Shown here piece after piece: positions 14,401-29,400 of a stretch of 64,000 nucleotides of DNA (position 1 is its first letter; the number at the start of each line of letters is the position of its first letter). The translations under genes were made by a program, and so were the position numbers. Location: the NCBI GenBank assembly GCA_008000375.1, contig SMOI01000064.1, forward strand, positions 64,990 to 128,989. Direction: 5' to 3'. The stretch comes from Poteriospumella lacustris (taxonomy: Eukaryota; Sar; Chrysophyceae; Chromulinales; Dinobryaceae). Under the pieces are notes generated by a model. The model was given only the letters and a program-made list of their open reading frames with translations. It was not told the DNA's origin and did not search any database.

Positions 14401-17400
14401 GGCACGACTGTCGAGAAAGAACTCTGCAATCCACCGCTCGTGAAACTGTTGATGAGTGATGACGAGGAAATCGCGCATATTGCTCGATCTGTTCTGCGCA
14501 AAAACTTTGCGGTGGATAGCAAAGTCGATGTCGAAGCATTGTTGTTGCAGGAAATGCTGCAAGCTGATGTGGCATTGTTCGAATCGATGGCCATTTTCTT
14601 CTCGCGTGCTCTCGGTCAACTGACCAACAAGCAAACGACAGCCTTTGCGGACTTGGGCCACACTCTGATCAAGAAAAGTCGTGAGATTCTATCCAAAAGT
14701 GGAACCAGCAGTGCGGGTATTGCTGCGGTTAAAGCTGGTGTCAACGGAATTGTCGCTTGTCTCAAGCAAAACGTGAACATGTTTGACTTGGAAAAATTGG
14801 ATCTGACCTTCATTGAGGAATTGGTGACGTTCCCGCATTTCCAGCAAACGGCCTTCGAGTTGGTGATGGCTTTCTTGATACCATCGTATACCTCGAAACC
14901 GTCAACTCTTCAAATTGCGGATGGTGATTCAGCGCTACCATATCACTGGATTAGTGATGATCAAGTGCCAGTCGTTTTAGCCCCAGCCAAATCAACGCGC
15001 AGTCACAAGTTGCGCTCACGTGATCGATCAGCGGAGGTAGTGGAGATGTCCTTTTGGATGATGGTTCCCAACCGCGTGGAGAAGGCCAACATTCCAATCC
15101 TTACCAAGGGCAAGCGTAGCACCATTTTGGTGAATCCCGATGAAGCACAGACTGCTTTCCCCATTCTTCGCGCCTTGGTACCGAGCTTTCAAAGTCGCGA
15201 AATGTTTACATTCCAATTCGATTCAGAAATGAGTAAATCGTGTGCCATTGGCTGGATTCATGGCGATGGGAGCTTTGGTGAGAAAACGAATGACTCACAA
15301 ACCCTGGAACAATGCTTGAAGAGCCGCGACACGTACTTCTTGTTCATCGAGAACGCGGACAGTGTCTACGTTGTTCTCTCCGATGACACGAAGCAAAAGC
15401 TTGAGGACGTAAGTCTACGTAATGGCGACATCATCTCTTGTCTGGTAGATGTAGAGACGGGTATCTTTATGTTCGCCAAGAACGAATCGCTCCTGTTTAC
15501 CTCCTCACGCCAAGGCAATTTCCTCAGCAAATCGGATAACTTGTATCCATTGGTGAGTCTGGGCGCTGGTGAGCGTGGCTTCATTGGATTGGCCAGAATT
15601 CCATCGGGTGCTTACCATCAAGTGGGGTACAATCCCGTTCTAAGTAGTCTCGAACAAGGTGAAACAGTGGATGTCTCCAATATCTACCACATTCAACTGT
15701 GGAAGGACGCAAAGAACTGGGTGATCGCACCGAAGGGGCAAACAGGCTTCGTTCACCAACAAGCTAAAGACATCTTCTCTTTGGTGCTGCGCAGCAATTT
15801 GCATTTGGAAGTCTCCATCCCCAGTTGTGAACGAAAGACCAATGATTCTTCGGTTGCTACAACCACGACGACTTTTACGTCGCGATTGGCCGTGTCGCAG
15901 GGCAAATGGACCAAATGTGCCGTTCGGGTGGATGAAGATTCCGTCGAGTTCTTGATCGACGAAGATGCCGATATGCAGTCGTTTTCATCAACTCGTAAAG
16001 CGATGACCGACAAAGGTTGGTGGATGATTGGTGATTCTTGTGAAGGCATCAAGTTTACGGGTCACATGCTGCTGAGCAATTTGATTGTTGGCAAACGCTT
16101 TGACAATGTCGAGCCTCCCAAGGCGTTGGAATTGTCAGAGAAAGTGAAAGAAGCGTTGGGCAACAGTCCCGTCTTCTTGAAGGTCCTGTACAACTTTGAT
16201 TCATTTGTGGAGGAATCTATGCGCTGGTTGGCAATCAACGTGGCTAGTTGCTTGGGTGACAGCAGTGTTAGTCCGAGTTACACGGGGTCGATGGCTGTGG
16301 CAAAGCTTCGAAAGCGCAAAATGGGTAAAACCTCGGTTGAATTCTTTAAGAAATCAGTTGCGCAGTGCTTGCAAGAGTTGCGCGGCCAGAAGAAGAAATT
16401 AGCGGGCCAGATGCTGATGCAATTGTCCGAAACGTCGCTTGGACGCTTGCAATTGATCGATCAAGATGCGGCGGTGCACTTCTTGGCCTTCATTGATCGT
16501 AGTGGTAGCATCGACGATAACAACCAGTACTTCTTGGAGAGAGCCTTGGGAAACCTGTACATTGTCGAAGGGTTGAGCTTAGCTGATGAATTGGAAGACG
16601 AAAACGCCGCAATGAAGGACATCGATAAGGCTATGCTTGAGAAGATTGCATTCCGCATTTCTGGTCCAATGGTTGCACGTGAGCACGCCATGCGATCCAC
16701 TGTGCGCGAGGTGCACGGAGATGCGTGGGCCTTGATGGATCCGGGGCTATTTGTCTTCGCAAACAACATCTCCGCATTCTGCAAGCTGTTCCACCTCGTG
16801 GGCAAATATGCGATGGATGTGGCAGCTCGCCCATCGTATTTGGATGCAGCCAGCTTCCATCGTCTGTTCAAGTGTATTGTTCGTTTGTTCGTGGTCATGA
16901 CTCGTAGCAAGGATGTGATCTTGCTGGATACTGTGGAGAGCGAAATGCAAATCATTGAACCGCACTCGCACCCGTACACCGAGAATCAAAACTTCTCCGG
17001 TGCTGCCATTTTCGATCCCTCTGTGCAGTCCTTGCGCTGTTCGTTTGATCCGCTGTGCGGAACAGAAGCCAATTACGATTACTTCCAATTGTTCAAGGAT
17101 CCTCAGTTTGAGCAGCTGATCATTAAGGGGACACCTGCTGATCCGTCCACGGGCAAGTTCACCGGTAGACCCGATTCAGCTTGCTACAAGCAGCCGTTCT
17201 CAGTCAAAACAAACAAGTTGTATTGGAAATGGTATTCCGATGGGTCGAACAATGACTGGGGCATCAAATTGTATGTGCATCCGGAGCGCAACAATGACTT
17301 CATCTTCCCCAATGCGGACGATTTGTTGCACACGATGATCGCCGAGGGAGTGACTGAAGTCGCTTTGGGCACCGGACATATCCCCAGCGACCTTGATGCG

Positions 17401-20400
17401 ACAGAAATGTACCACAAAATGATGATGATCTTGACCGTTCAATCGGGTGTCACTGATATGGGTTTGCGTGGAAACTTGTTCGACCTGGAAAAGCAATTGC
17501 GATATCCACGATACAAATCCAATTATGAAGTGGCGCTCTACAAGCAAGCGGATTGCACCGTGAGTTGTGACAAGAGTTTACCCAATGAAACCGTCCTGTA
17601 TTTGACGCGCTCTGAACCCAAAGAGGGTGACGAAGAGGATCGTTCCTTCATCGAGACAGTGGGACAAGATAAGTTGGAGGGATATGTGCGTGGCATCAAC
17701 TTCCCCAGAGAATACATCGCAAAGGAATCGATGGAGTTGATGGGTAACATGCTCTTCTCATCCTCCAGTCGTCAGAAGCTCATTGAAGCAGGCGGCACAA
17801 AGTTATTGCTGGCATTGGCGAACATGAAGTTGGACAGCCCTGCGCTGGTGGGTTTCACTAGCTGTGCCAGCAACCTGGACACATGGTTCCGGTCGTGCTC
17901 TTGGTGCTCTTTGCGTGCAATCTCATGCAACGGGCGCATTTTCTTGCAAAACTCGATCACAATGCAACTGGAAAACGTCGAAGAAGCGAAGTTGTATATT
18001 CCGGAAGATGTTCGATGGTTCTCTGAAATGACCAAAGACTCCGACGAGGATAACGATGCAGCCGAAAATCGGGACACCGCCACGTCAAGTTTCCGCGACA
18101 GCAGCGGTAATTTGATCGCGCAAAACACAATCAAGTTGTTCGATGTCATAGTTTGTGGTGCTCGTTCATTCGTGGACAATGGTGGTACTGTTTTGTTGAC
18201 GAGACGCGATGTCGAAGTGGCTTCTTTCAAGAAGAATGGACCCAAATTCGCTGGTGGAATCACTTCTAACCGTTACGACGGCATTCTGGATGACACGTTC
18301 ATCTATTCTTCGTTTTCCGCCATTGAGAATAATCTGATGGTGAAGTTCTTGAACGAAGACGGAAGCCAGCAGGACTTGGAGCAACTCGAAGTCATAGTGA
18401 TTCCAACGATTCCACCAGAGTACCGACCTGGTGACGAGAAATTCGGCGCGCTTGTCCATGATTCATACGAATTGGACGCCATCGAATACTTGGTGCGCAC
18501 CCTGCAATCATCCAATCCTAAGGAAGCTGCGCTGAGCTTGAATGCACTGACAAAACTATTCCGTGCACGTATCCTGGACGAACGCTATCAAACCGAGCGT
18601 GCGTACATTCCTTCGCCCTATCTGTACCTCTTGGAATATGAATACATTCTGGGTAGCGTGCTTGAGCTTTTCGAGACTGCAGAAGGTGAAGTGTACACGT
18701 CTTTGATTGATTTCCTCAACAGTTTGGTGCCCAACATTGACATGCTCACCAAATTCATCAAACTGCAATTCCGCGGCAAGTTGAAGGACAACGACTATCT
18801 GCGCGCCTTCATCTCCTACTCCATGATGCGACTTACTCGTTGTGATTATACTCCAATGATCGACAAGGCGCTGGGCAATAAGAGTGTGAAGGCGACCACG
18901 CAAATTGTCGACGGAACGGAATCTGCGGTGGGTATCGCCGGAGTCGGAGCCGAGTCGAGCTTTGTGGCGAAGATGGTCTCGTTCCCAGAAGCTCAACGTT
19001 TGCAAGTGTATGTGACGTCCGAACTGACAACTGTGGGCAACAAGAAAGTCGCCGTCGAGTTGTATGCGGATGAAAACATGACCAGTTTGCTGCGTTCCTT
19101 CACCAGGGATGATCTCTCGTCGACTCGATCGCACACGGTGCACACCCTTCGTGTTTCCACCGTATACGTACGAGTGTATCGCGAAGCGAAAGCGAAAGTG
19201 ATTGTCACGGCGGAGTCGGTCCCGTTTGAAAATGAGTACATCTTTGGAAAGACCTTCGAAGGTGCCAAGAAGAAGATTCAGTTCTTGTTCTCGACAGATT
19301 TGGTCGTGAAAGTCGACATGGAGCAAACCAACTTGCTGGATGGCGATGAATTGGTGTTCTACAGTGATTCAAATTGCACGAAAGAAGTCTTCAAGTATTC
19401 CAATGAGGCGATGGATCATCTCGATGCCGAGTATCTGCATTCCAAGAATGGCACCATCTTCGTAAAGTTGAATATGGCCAACGAAGATGATCCAGAGGTA
19501 GCGGCTCAACGGCGCTTACGATTCACAGTCTCAGCGTCGTACCCATCAGCGTCTTGCGATCAAGTTTACGTGAGCGGTATTGTCAACAACACAACGAAGA
19601 TTTTGATGGCGGCCGAAAAGAAGCGCAGCGATGGACTCGGCGGCGATCTTTCGAAGAAGACCGCTCGATCAGAGCTCGTCACTGTCCTTTTGTCACTGGT
19701 ACGATCGTTGGATAAAACGATCTGGATGTTCTCTACCCGGGCCATCTCCAATATCGTGGCGACGTTGAGTTCCATGGAGTTGCTGTCTTCGTTGCATCTG
19801 TTGGCTTCGGAGGTCAATGACAACAATCTGTGGACCATGGCACGCACTTTGTTGGAAGATGCTCAGGGTTGGGATGTCATTGCGAAGATGATTCAATCAG
19901 GATACTCCAGCCAGCGTCGTCAAGGATGTCTGTCGTTGGCTCGTGTTTTATTGCTCTCTGTTTCGTTGGAGAAGAATATTTCTCGTGATATATTCGGTGG
20001 TCAGTACAACATTTGGAAGGCGTTGCAAGGCGCCATCGCCAGCACGATTCACTCGTCGTACTACATCGATATCGAAGCGTGCAACATCGCTCTGTGGACG
20101 GTGTCGAAATTGACGTTGATGGATACCGAAGACATCAAAGTTGACTTTGACAATGTCTTCTCGCTCGTGTTGGAGGGTATCAAATCGCCCAACGGATTGA
20201 CGAAGGCACTGTCCTCTGAGTGTATTTTCAACATCCTGCAAGAAGATCTCCTGGGCAACAGTAAGATCAATGAAGCATCATTGGTGTTCTTGATCGCGGA
20301 GTCCAAGAAGCTATCATCCTTGTCCGTCGATAACGGCGAAGAGATTAGCATCCCTGCCGGTGCCGCCCGTGTTTTGATGGATATCGCTTCGAAGGTCAAT

Positions 20401-23400
20401 TCTGAAACGGGCCTCACCTTGTTGATGAACAATCAGTTTCCTTCTGTTGCTGCGCAAATTTCACGTTTCTTGCGTGACAGCGCGCGCAATAATTTGTTGC
20501 GTCGCAAGAAGCTCTCACGAAAGGTAGTATTGACCGCCGAGACAGAAGAAGAGGCAAAAAACAAAGATAAGAAAGCTGATGGAACTGCAACTGGGACTGT
20601 TTCCGCCGCTGCTACCGCTGCCGCTGAAGGCACAGGAATTCAAGGAGACGGCGTGGAGAATATTCCTGGGGTTGGTGGGCCCGAAGAAGGCGCAGCTGCA
20701 GTTGGCGCCGTTGAAGAGAAGGCGACAACGAAGTCGGGAAAGAAAAATGCGAAAGCTGGTGCCAAGAGTGCTGGTATCGCGAACATGGCTGCTGGGAGTG
20801 TGACCGATGTGGTTCCCCCTGTCGTGTTGTCTGTTTTGACGGCCCTGAACAGTATGCTTGAGCCCTTGTCTAGTTACATTCAATCGTCGCCAGAAACGTT
20901 GGATAAGCTGGATAACTCTTGGGTGGATTTCTTCCATGAGTTGTCCGAGCTGTGCTGCTGTGAATGGATAACGGGCAACGAGAACGAGGTGAAGCGTGTG
21001 AAGGCGGATATCTTTTCCAGTTTGGAAGTTCGAAGAGTTCTCGAATACGGATACGTCTTGCTGCGGGTCAATCGCTTCTATTTGTTGATTATCAATGAGC
21101 TGATTGACATTTCGAAGACTTGGTGGGATTCTTTGGGCTACGAAGTCTTCCAGCGGTTGAGTGAAGGAGATGCCCATGTGGCCATTACGCGATCGATTAC
21201 GAGAACCGACTTTTCGGATTTGATTCTTGGCCCATCGCTGAAGATCTTCGAGAGTTTGGGCTCTCGTCCTTTCCACAAGGGGTCCTGGTGGATTGTGAAG
21301 TACTGGGCTACATTCGCTGCTGCGGCAGCCACGACCTCAGGTGCTTCGTATCATGACATTCATGGACCATTGATGGAAGAAATTCGTCGTAAAGGCAGTC
21401 TGTCGCAGTTCATCTTCAAGAAGGACCAGCGCGGTGTCATGCGCATCTCTGTCGATCAGGGCAAAGTCTGGAGCACCCTGCACGACTTCTACATGTTCGA
21501 AATCGATACTGAGCTCCGTTCGTATCTTGCGGTTACGCTGGAATTGTGGTGTTCGTTGTTGCGTGGTCGCGGGGCAGTGGTGAATGCAGAAACTGCGAAG
21601 TATTTCACCGAGTTCATTTCGTTCCAGCAGTTGCTGGATGCTTGCAAGTTCAAGGCGGGTGGCCGATTCAAGAACGACATGCTTCATCGCAGTACCTTCC
21701 GTTTCGTGGAATTGATGACGTTGTTGTATGTGGATACCAATGAAATCTCCAAGCGACGTGCAGAGTTTATGAACGTCTGTGTGAAGCCCTTGGCAGCTAC
21801 GGATGATTTGTCGCTGAATATTCTCGTGCCTAGCTTGATCGACGCCAACGGGAATTTGCAAGAACGCGATCAAAAGCACCAACGAGACCACTTGTTGAAA
21901 GACTTTGTGGCTGCGGCGTTAATGGAGTACGCAAACGACTTCTCGTCGAACTTCGCGCTGGCCGTGTTGCGCTTGCTGTGTACTTTGCTGCAGTATGGCG
22001 TCTACTCGAACGCAGCGGAGCCCAAGACCGAGAAGTCCTTACCAGACATCGAAGACCGTGTGTTCACCTGCTTGGAGAATCTCCAGAAGGGCAGCGCTCA
22101 ATCCAAGAGTGTTTCCATTGAATATTTCAATGCGCTCATGGAGGTGTACCAGCGACTGTACAATGTTGAAGCCGTCTATGTCATGCGTGCATATGCTCAG
22201 CTGTCCTTCCAAACCATTGTGCATCAGCATCACAAACCTGGGCGTGGTGGCGGCAAGGATTTGCATCGACCTGAGGAATGGCAAGAACTGTTGTCGAAGC
22301 TGCGTAGCACACACGACGAAATCGGCGCTATTGAGGTGAAGAGCAACACGTCCGCCTTCCGCGATTTCATTCAGCTGGTTGAGAAGTCGTACGAAAATCG
22401 TTACTTCTGCTTTAATAAGCGGGGTGCGGCCAACGTTTTGAAGCGGTATCTCTTGGCAGTAGCGGGTAGAGGACATGCATATGCTCAAACGGCCATGAAG
22501 CTGTACAGTCGTGTTCAATCGCGTGTCGAGACATGGGCGAATGTCGTGCAGAACTTCACGTTGTACTCCTTGGAGCAGGTGACGTTCGTCGACTGCATGT
22601 TGGCCACCGTCGAAAAGATAGCCGAAGCATGCCATGATTTCGCGCGCTTGTCTTCGTTCCCAGTTGAAAAAGAAGAACTGGTGAAGAAGCTTCAAAACCT
22701 GCAGTTGGCGTTACAAGATCGAGTTTCGGACGCTCAGTTGCTGCCGTCCGAAAATGGTGTTCCAACGCAAGTGGTCAGACGAAGCCAGGTCATCAGAAAG
22801 ACCCAGCGCATGCAATTAGGCAAAGTGGTCAATTCCCGTCATGCGAAGTCAGGCGAATCATCATACTCCGTCGTTACCGTCGAATGGGATGGCGCGGATG
22901 GCAATACAACGAAAGAAGAAGATTTGATCTTCTCAGCCGACGATCGATTCACTGCTGATCGAATGATTGTCCGCGCCAAGCCTGGTCCTTGCTACCAAGC
23001 CAATCAAAATGTTGCTCTCACCAGCAGTTTGCATGTGCATTTGCTCGACTTGATGAAAGAATCGCGTTTCTTTGAGCCGGATAACTACGAGATTCCGAAG
23101 ATTTGCTTGTCGATGCTGGGCATTATGGCCGCGAATAATCGCGAAACACAGTTGGCGTTATTCCGAAGCCAAGAGTTCGTGACAACTGTGTGCGATGTGG
23201 TAGCGGAGCCCACGTACAACATTCCCCAGTTGATTCTCACGTGCACTTCCAACATTCAACCCTTCCGCATGATTCGACCTCGTATGGTCTACAGTTTGAC
23301 TGATGCACTGTCACAGCGAACGAGTTCTGCGAACATGATCAGCATTTTGCAGGTTCTGTCGTGCATTTTGCCCTCGTATGATCAATTTGCCGCCAGTGCG

Positions 23401-26400
23401 TCGAAAGATCATCGTAAGTTGGAGCATACGCAGAGTTTGTTGCTCACCGCCGTGAAGAATCTACCCCAAGTGACTAACTTCTTTGGTGCGGACAACATCC
23501 TGACGGAATGTGTGAAGCCGATCGCTCAAGGCGTTCTTCAGTTACTGTCACGTTGCTTGTTTGGTAATCGCGAGCTGTGGTCGGAAGCCGGCAGTTTGTT
23601 TTCCATTCTCAAGATGAAGAACATTCAGGACACGTTCACGGCCCTCAATTCCACTGTGTTTGGCTTCTCTCGCCGTGCGGAGATCATTGGCCCCTGGGTG
23701 GAGCTGGCGTTGTCTCTGTCTTCGTCGTATGAATCTCTCTCGGTTGGTTTAGAGGAAGGCGATCTGGATCCTGAGGACTACGATGATTATTTGGAGTTTG
23801 TGGCGGCGATTTTCAAGGAAGTGCTGCAGACAGACAAGACTCTCTTCGATCGTGTGCAGTTCCAAGGGTTGGAAGATGACGCCAAGCCTTCCTCGTCCTT
23901 GCAATACGTCGAATTGGAAACGCAGCACAGTGCACAAGCACATTCCTCTTACTGGTTTGTGCAAGTGCCTTGTGATGGCAAGGCGCGTAAGCGCTTGCGA
24001 GTCTCGTTCGCAGAAAGCTCCAGCTTGTCTTCCAGTTACGATGAATTGGTGCTGTTGAAGTATCCTCCGACGTTCAATGTCAATGGCGTCGAGTGTTTCA
24101 AGGTGGTCGTGACGAAGGAAGCGAAGGCGACAATGGATCAATCGTATCGCGACACTCCGTCGGACAAGGATCTGACCGTCGACAAAGACACGGTTCTTTA
24201 CGTATCAACGGACTTGGTTCCGTACAGCGCCAAGGATCACACGCGCATCAAGTCCACAACTGTGATTGAGCGCATCGTCCATCAAGCTCGCATCGTGCAA
24301 GTACCAGGCGTGGAGCGCTCTCCGCTGGTCGAGAAATACATTAGTCTGTCGCCAGAGCTGACGAAGTTCGCCGGTGCGGATGATATTCCATGGCGCGACC
24401 AATGGGGAATGAAGTATTCCTCGTCAACGTTCCCGGGGAGTTCCCCAAAGGAGCCACCGTTGATCGTGCACGACGATCGATTCCTGGTCTCGTCGACGGT
24501 GGCCTATGACGATTATACGTGGGGATGGAAGATGACCGTGGTCGCCTGCGCGGATGATGACTACCCGAACGAATTAGCGCCTCCGCTATCAGCCTTCGAT
24601 AAAATCATGCAGATGCCGGGGGCTTTTGTTCTGGAATCCAGCCATCGACTGGCCAATGGTGCAGAATCACGTGAATTGATTGTATCGGAAGATACCTCAC
24701 GCGATGGCTTGTTGATCGCCTTTGATCCGCTGTCGCAAATCGATGGAACCGTTGCCCTCTGCAAAGGCTTTGAGCCCGGTGCGATAGAAACGTCATCTTC
24801 TCTGTTTGACGTCTGGCCTGTCAAGGCGACTATGACCACTTCCGGTAGCTCCACGGTGCAAACGAGTCGCCATTTGCAAGTAGGCGACTTAGTGTATCAG
24901 TATTTCGATGACTCGTACTACCGCCGTTTGGCACGCGTCACCGATATCTCTGAATCGAGGTCGTACACGATCATGCGCGAAGGTGTTCGATCGGTAGAGA
25001 CGGGCGTGGAGCGATCTTCACTGTGCTGGGTCGAAGAGCTCTGGGGTGGGCAGTTGTTTGAACGAGAAACTGAGAAATTGCCGGGTGTCGGATCGATAGA
25101 GCCATTGTTCATTCCAGCGAAGCAATTTGTGCTGCGTACTGCCATTCCGAAAGGTTCGACGTGCTGGGGATATCGAATTGCCGTCGCACCGGCGAATTCG
25201 CCGGAAGTGACCAATTTGGTTCCTAATGGGTACGAAGCGGTTCCCGCTGCTTCGCTGTCGAAGGCATGGGAACTGCAGGAAGCGACAGAAGTCTTCGGAT
25301 ATGCCGCCCCTCAAGCGAAGCGTCTCCACGCCCGTCGAAGCCCGAACACGAAAGAGCCATCGTTTGCATCCGTCGTCGATGATTTGATGCTGCAGAAGCC
25401 AACACCAGGTCGTTTCCAGCGGGTTGATGCTCGTTTGCAATCTCGCGAATTCCAATGGATTGAAATCTCCCTGGATTCGGCGGTGGAATCGCTGTGTATT
25501 TTGATCGATCATGAAGGACCGGCGAACTACCTGCAAGTGGTCGACGTAGACGGCTTGAACTTGGGTTGGCCAGTGTATTCTTCTTCGTCGTCGAGCCTGC
25601 CGCAGGGCTTAGGTTCCAGCGTCAAGTCCTTCCCCAATGCGGGGTTGGGTGAGATGCTGGTGGTCAAGGGCAGTCGCGTGCGCATCCACATTGGTCGTTG
25701 GGAATCTGCGGCCAGCAAAGCGGTGCAGTCCATTGTGGCGTTCGATGCGGAGATGTGGAAGACCATCGCACCCATGAGCACTGTGTTTATGAAGTCTCCA
25801 ATGAAGATGACGGCCGAATCGCGAGTTGTGGAGGCCGGTGAAGTGCTCTACAAACTGAAGGTGCCCAAGAGCAAAGTGGAGAAATGTGGTAAAGTCTGCG
25901 ATCCGTTGCTGAAGCGTGGGCGCTACGACGAGGCACAAATCGTCAGTTCTGCGAGTGGTACGGGAGCCAATGTGATGGTCGCAGTGATCAATTGTGTCCA
26001 TCGCCTGGATCATCGATTGCGCTACGCGCTGAACTCGGACAGTTCGAATTTCGAGACAGAAAGCTCTCTCCCCAGCGAAGACAGCGATGAACAGCCGGAA
26101 GAAAGTACTCCTGCTGACCAGGAAGCCAAACTTGAAGGCGAAGAAAAGACTGCGGAAGAAGAGCCTACGATCAATGTGTGGGTTCGCGAGGATTTCATCC
26201 GCTTCCCGGCCTTGGTACCGGTTGTTTGCAAGAAGGTGCCGCTGCAGAAACAAACTTCTTCGGGCGATGTCTTGCATATCCTTGCGGATAAGAAGCTGTT
26301 GGATGGTGAAACACTGGCATTCAACGACGAATCATCTGTCTCCACGAAGGAAATTGCAGAATCGTCGAAAATCAGCAAGCTGAATACTCGCAAGCTGCCG

Positions 26401-29400
26401 GCCTACGTCGTCCCGTTCAATTCCTCATTGGCCATCGCACTGAAAGTCGCCACTATTTCATCTCTGACGACCGGACACTTTTACGTGAAACGGACCTTCG
26501 AACGCAAAGATACGTTCGATTTCTTCGCGGACCATCTGCCCAAGCATCTCTACTCGATCTTTGAGACCGAACATCCTTGTCAAACACGCACGTACACGCA
26601 GATCGATTATGATTTCACTGCTCCCCCAGAGTCACGCATGTTCATCGTCTTCGATCATCGTACCGATTTGCACAGCGACTCACGCATCATTCTCACGAAG
26701 GACGGCAACATCGAGTTCCCTATGGAAGTCTTCAAGGGCACGTCCGTCACCGGCAATTACCCGGTGCTCAAGCCCTTCGAAATCAAATCGGATTCATGCA
26801 TCGTTGTCTACGATCGCCAATCGGATGAAAGCGATTCTAACCTGTGGGGTCATCGTTTTTGCGTCTTCGCGGGTACGCCCGATCTGGTGAACAAATACGA
26901 GAGTTTTGCCGGACAGAACACGTCACCAGAAATGGCGGAACGTCAGCGCTTGCAAGTGGCCGTGAATACTACGACCAACAATCAGCGTCTGACGGATCGA
27001 CTGTTCCCGTACTTTGAGAATCGCTCGTATCCTCCATCGATGCATGTGCTTCGTGCGGAAATCCCAGTGCCCGATGAAGGTTATTTTGAAGTGATCGTGG
27101 GACGCGACTGCGTAGAAGCATCGTATTTCGTGGTGGGCTTAGTCCACGCGGAATATTCACTGATGAGTCGTGACTTTTTGGATTCGTGGAAATCTGGCTC
27201 GAATCCTGGCTTGGGAGCGAACGAGAAGTCGGTTTACTTGAGCAGTAACGTCGACAAGACGGAATCGGTGGTGTACGTTGATGGTGCCATGAAGAAACTG
27301 ACGAAGAAGATTGGTTTCCGCACGGGAACAGTCATTGGCGTGCAGTACTCGACCTTTGCGCGAACGGTGACGTTCTATTCCGAGAACGGCATCGTCAATG
27401 AGGAGCCTTTCCGCTTGGTTGTTGGGGACGGTGCCATGTACCCTGCGGTCTGCTCGACACCGGGAGCCCGATGCTCGTTCAACTTCGGTCAGCAGCCGTT
27501 CAAGCTGGATGTTGTCCCCGCGAGTGTGAGGGCCAAGGCAACGCTTCACGAATGCACTGGCGATATGGCGATCAACCCGGCGAGTGTGTTCAAGCAATGG
27601 AATTGGGTGCTGTCCTCCTGGGTCGCCGTCGACCCCGACAACAGTCCCATGTGCTTCGAGAGCTTATCGTCGGACCTGGTGCGCTCCTATGCGAAGCTGT
27701 TGTCCCATGTGAATCGAATGGTGACATCATCGACCTCAACGGCGACGCCTCAACGTCGCCTCTCGGTGAAGCAAGGATCACGCCTCACGAATCCGACGGG
27801 ATTGCTCTTACCGATTGGCGAACTTCAAATCGTGATTCACTTGACCAATGAAGCGCTGACGGAGTTGTTCAAGGCGAAGCTGTTGAGTACCGAGAAGTTC
27901 GACAACGCGGCCTATCGCAGCGCGAAGAAGAAAGACAGCAAAGCGACGACGAACAAGGACATGGTCTTGGTGCCCATTGACTTGCCGTCGGGCATTGACG
28001 AAGACGCCAAGCTCTCTCTCCCGGAGGTCGCGGCGCAGTTGACGCTGTGTCATCTCTTCGATGCCAACGATTTGCAGCTGTACGCGGATTTCGAACAAGT
28101 CGTGTGCACCCTCGGTGCGACGAAGCAGTTCGTGGTTCAGATGGAGAATCGTCGTGGAATCAACAAGTCTTTGAAGTCCTCGCGCAATAACAAGTTGACG
28201 ACCACTTCGTCCAGTGGAAAACACGACAACGATCCGGCATCGTTAACCAGCAGTTTAGTGCAGCAGAACATCGATCTATTGCAGTGGCATGAAGTCAAGC
28301 CGTACGTGACGGCGATGAAGCTCATGGAAACGACCGACGGTGTTTCGTTCCATCGCGCAGGAGGAGCGACTACTCGTCAATCGCAATTGGGACGCAGTTT
28401 GTCGAAACTGATTCGTGTCGGCGCCGATGCCAAGATTAGCCCCGCAGGAGAAGGTGACGAGGAAGACGCACGTGTTCCCGAGTCCCCATCGGCCACATTG
28501 GCTGCTCCAGCGGATTTCGATGCGATGAAACAGGCGTTTGGTCGCATCATCTTGACCGGTACCGAGTACCGCATCATCGAATCGGAGCACGACGACTACG
28601 GTGTCGGTCGAAAGTCGTTGGAATGGGAAATCTCCAACGCCTCGGAGATCGCCATTTTGTTCGACCCCAAGACCCGGTTCGGCAAGCACGATACCGTCAA
28701 GATCGAGTATTACTCGACGACTGGTGATTTGGTGAAGCATATTTTCCCCAAATCTGGTGGAACCTGGCCGACGACAGAGAAGCCGCAGGATGCGTTGATC
28801 TTGAAGCCCCTGAACGGCAAGTTCACCGTCATTTGGAACACAACCGATCGCGATGATTTGGCCAAACTTCAACAACCGGCGACTTCCGTGTCGCCCGGTA
28901 CGCGAGCTTCGTTCTTAGGTGGCGGCTCTGCGAAGTCGGCTTGGGGCTTCCGGTTGATCGCCTGCAACGTCTCTCGGAAAGCGACAGGAAGCAATGCCTA
29001 TGATTCTTCGTCGTCCTCTGCCGCGGTCAGTGCTAGTACCGTCCAGGCCTCCGTCCACTTGGGGGCCAATGACCGCAAGCGACAGACGTTCGTCAGTATG
29101 ATCGAACGCGCCATCACCGCGTATCAGCGCCACGATTCCATTCATTTGCTCGAGTTCGCCGCGCATTTCTTCAACACGGCGACGAAGTTCATCCACAAGG
29201 ATTTGTTCCAGGACCCCTCCGTCAAGAAGAAACGTCGCGGCGCGGACGAGAAGGGCAACAAAGGAAACGCCTCCGAGCAAGAGTACAACACCGAGTCAAA
29301 GATCAACAACTTGCGTGTGGTACAGGAGACGCTGGTCGAAATCAACGCGATCCCGTTGTGCTGTCAGTTGATGGCGGTGTCGACGTCGAAGCATCGTCAC

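Noticed and set aside
20515-21276. 253-codon minus-strand frame opposite a low-complexity linker of the giant gene
   Set aside because: It is antisense to an Ala/Gly/Lys-rich linker, with no independent signal.
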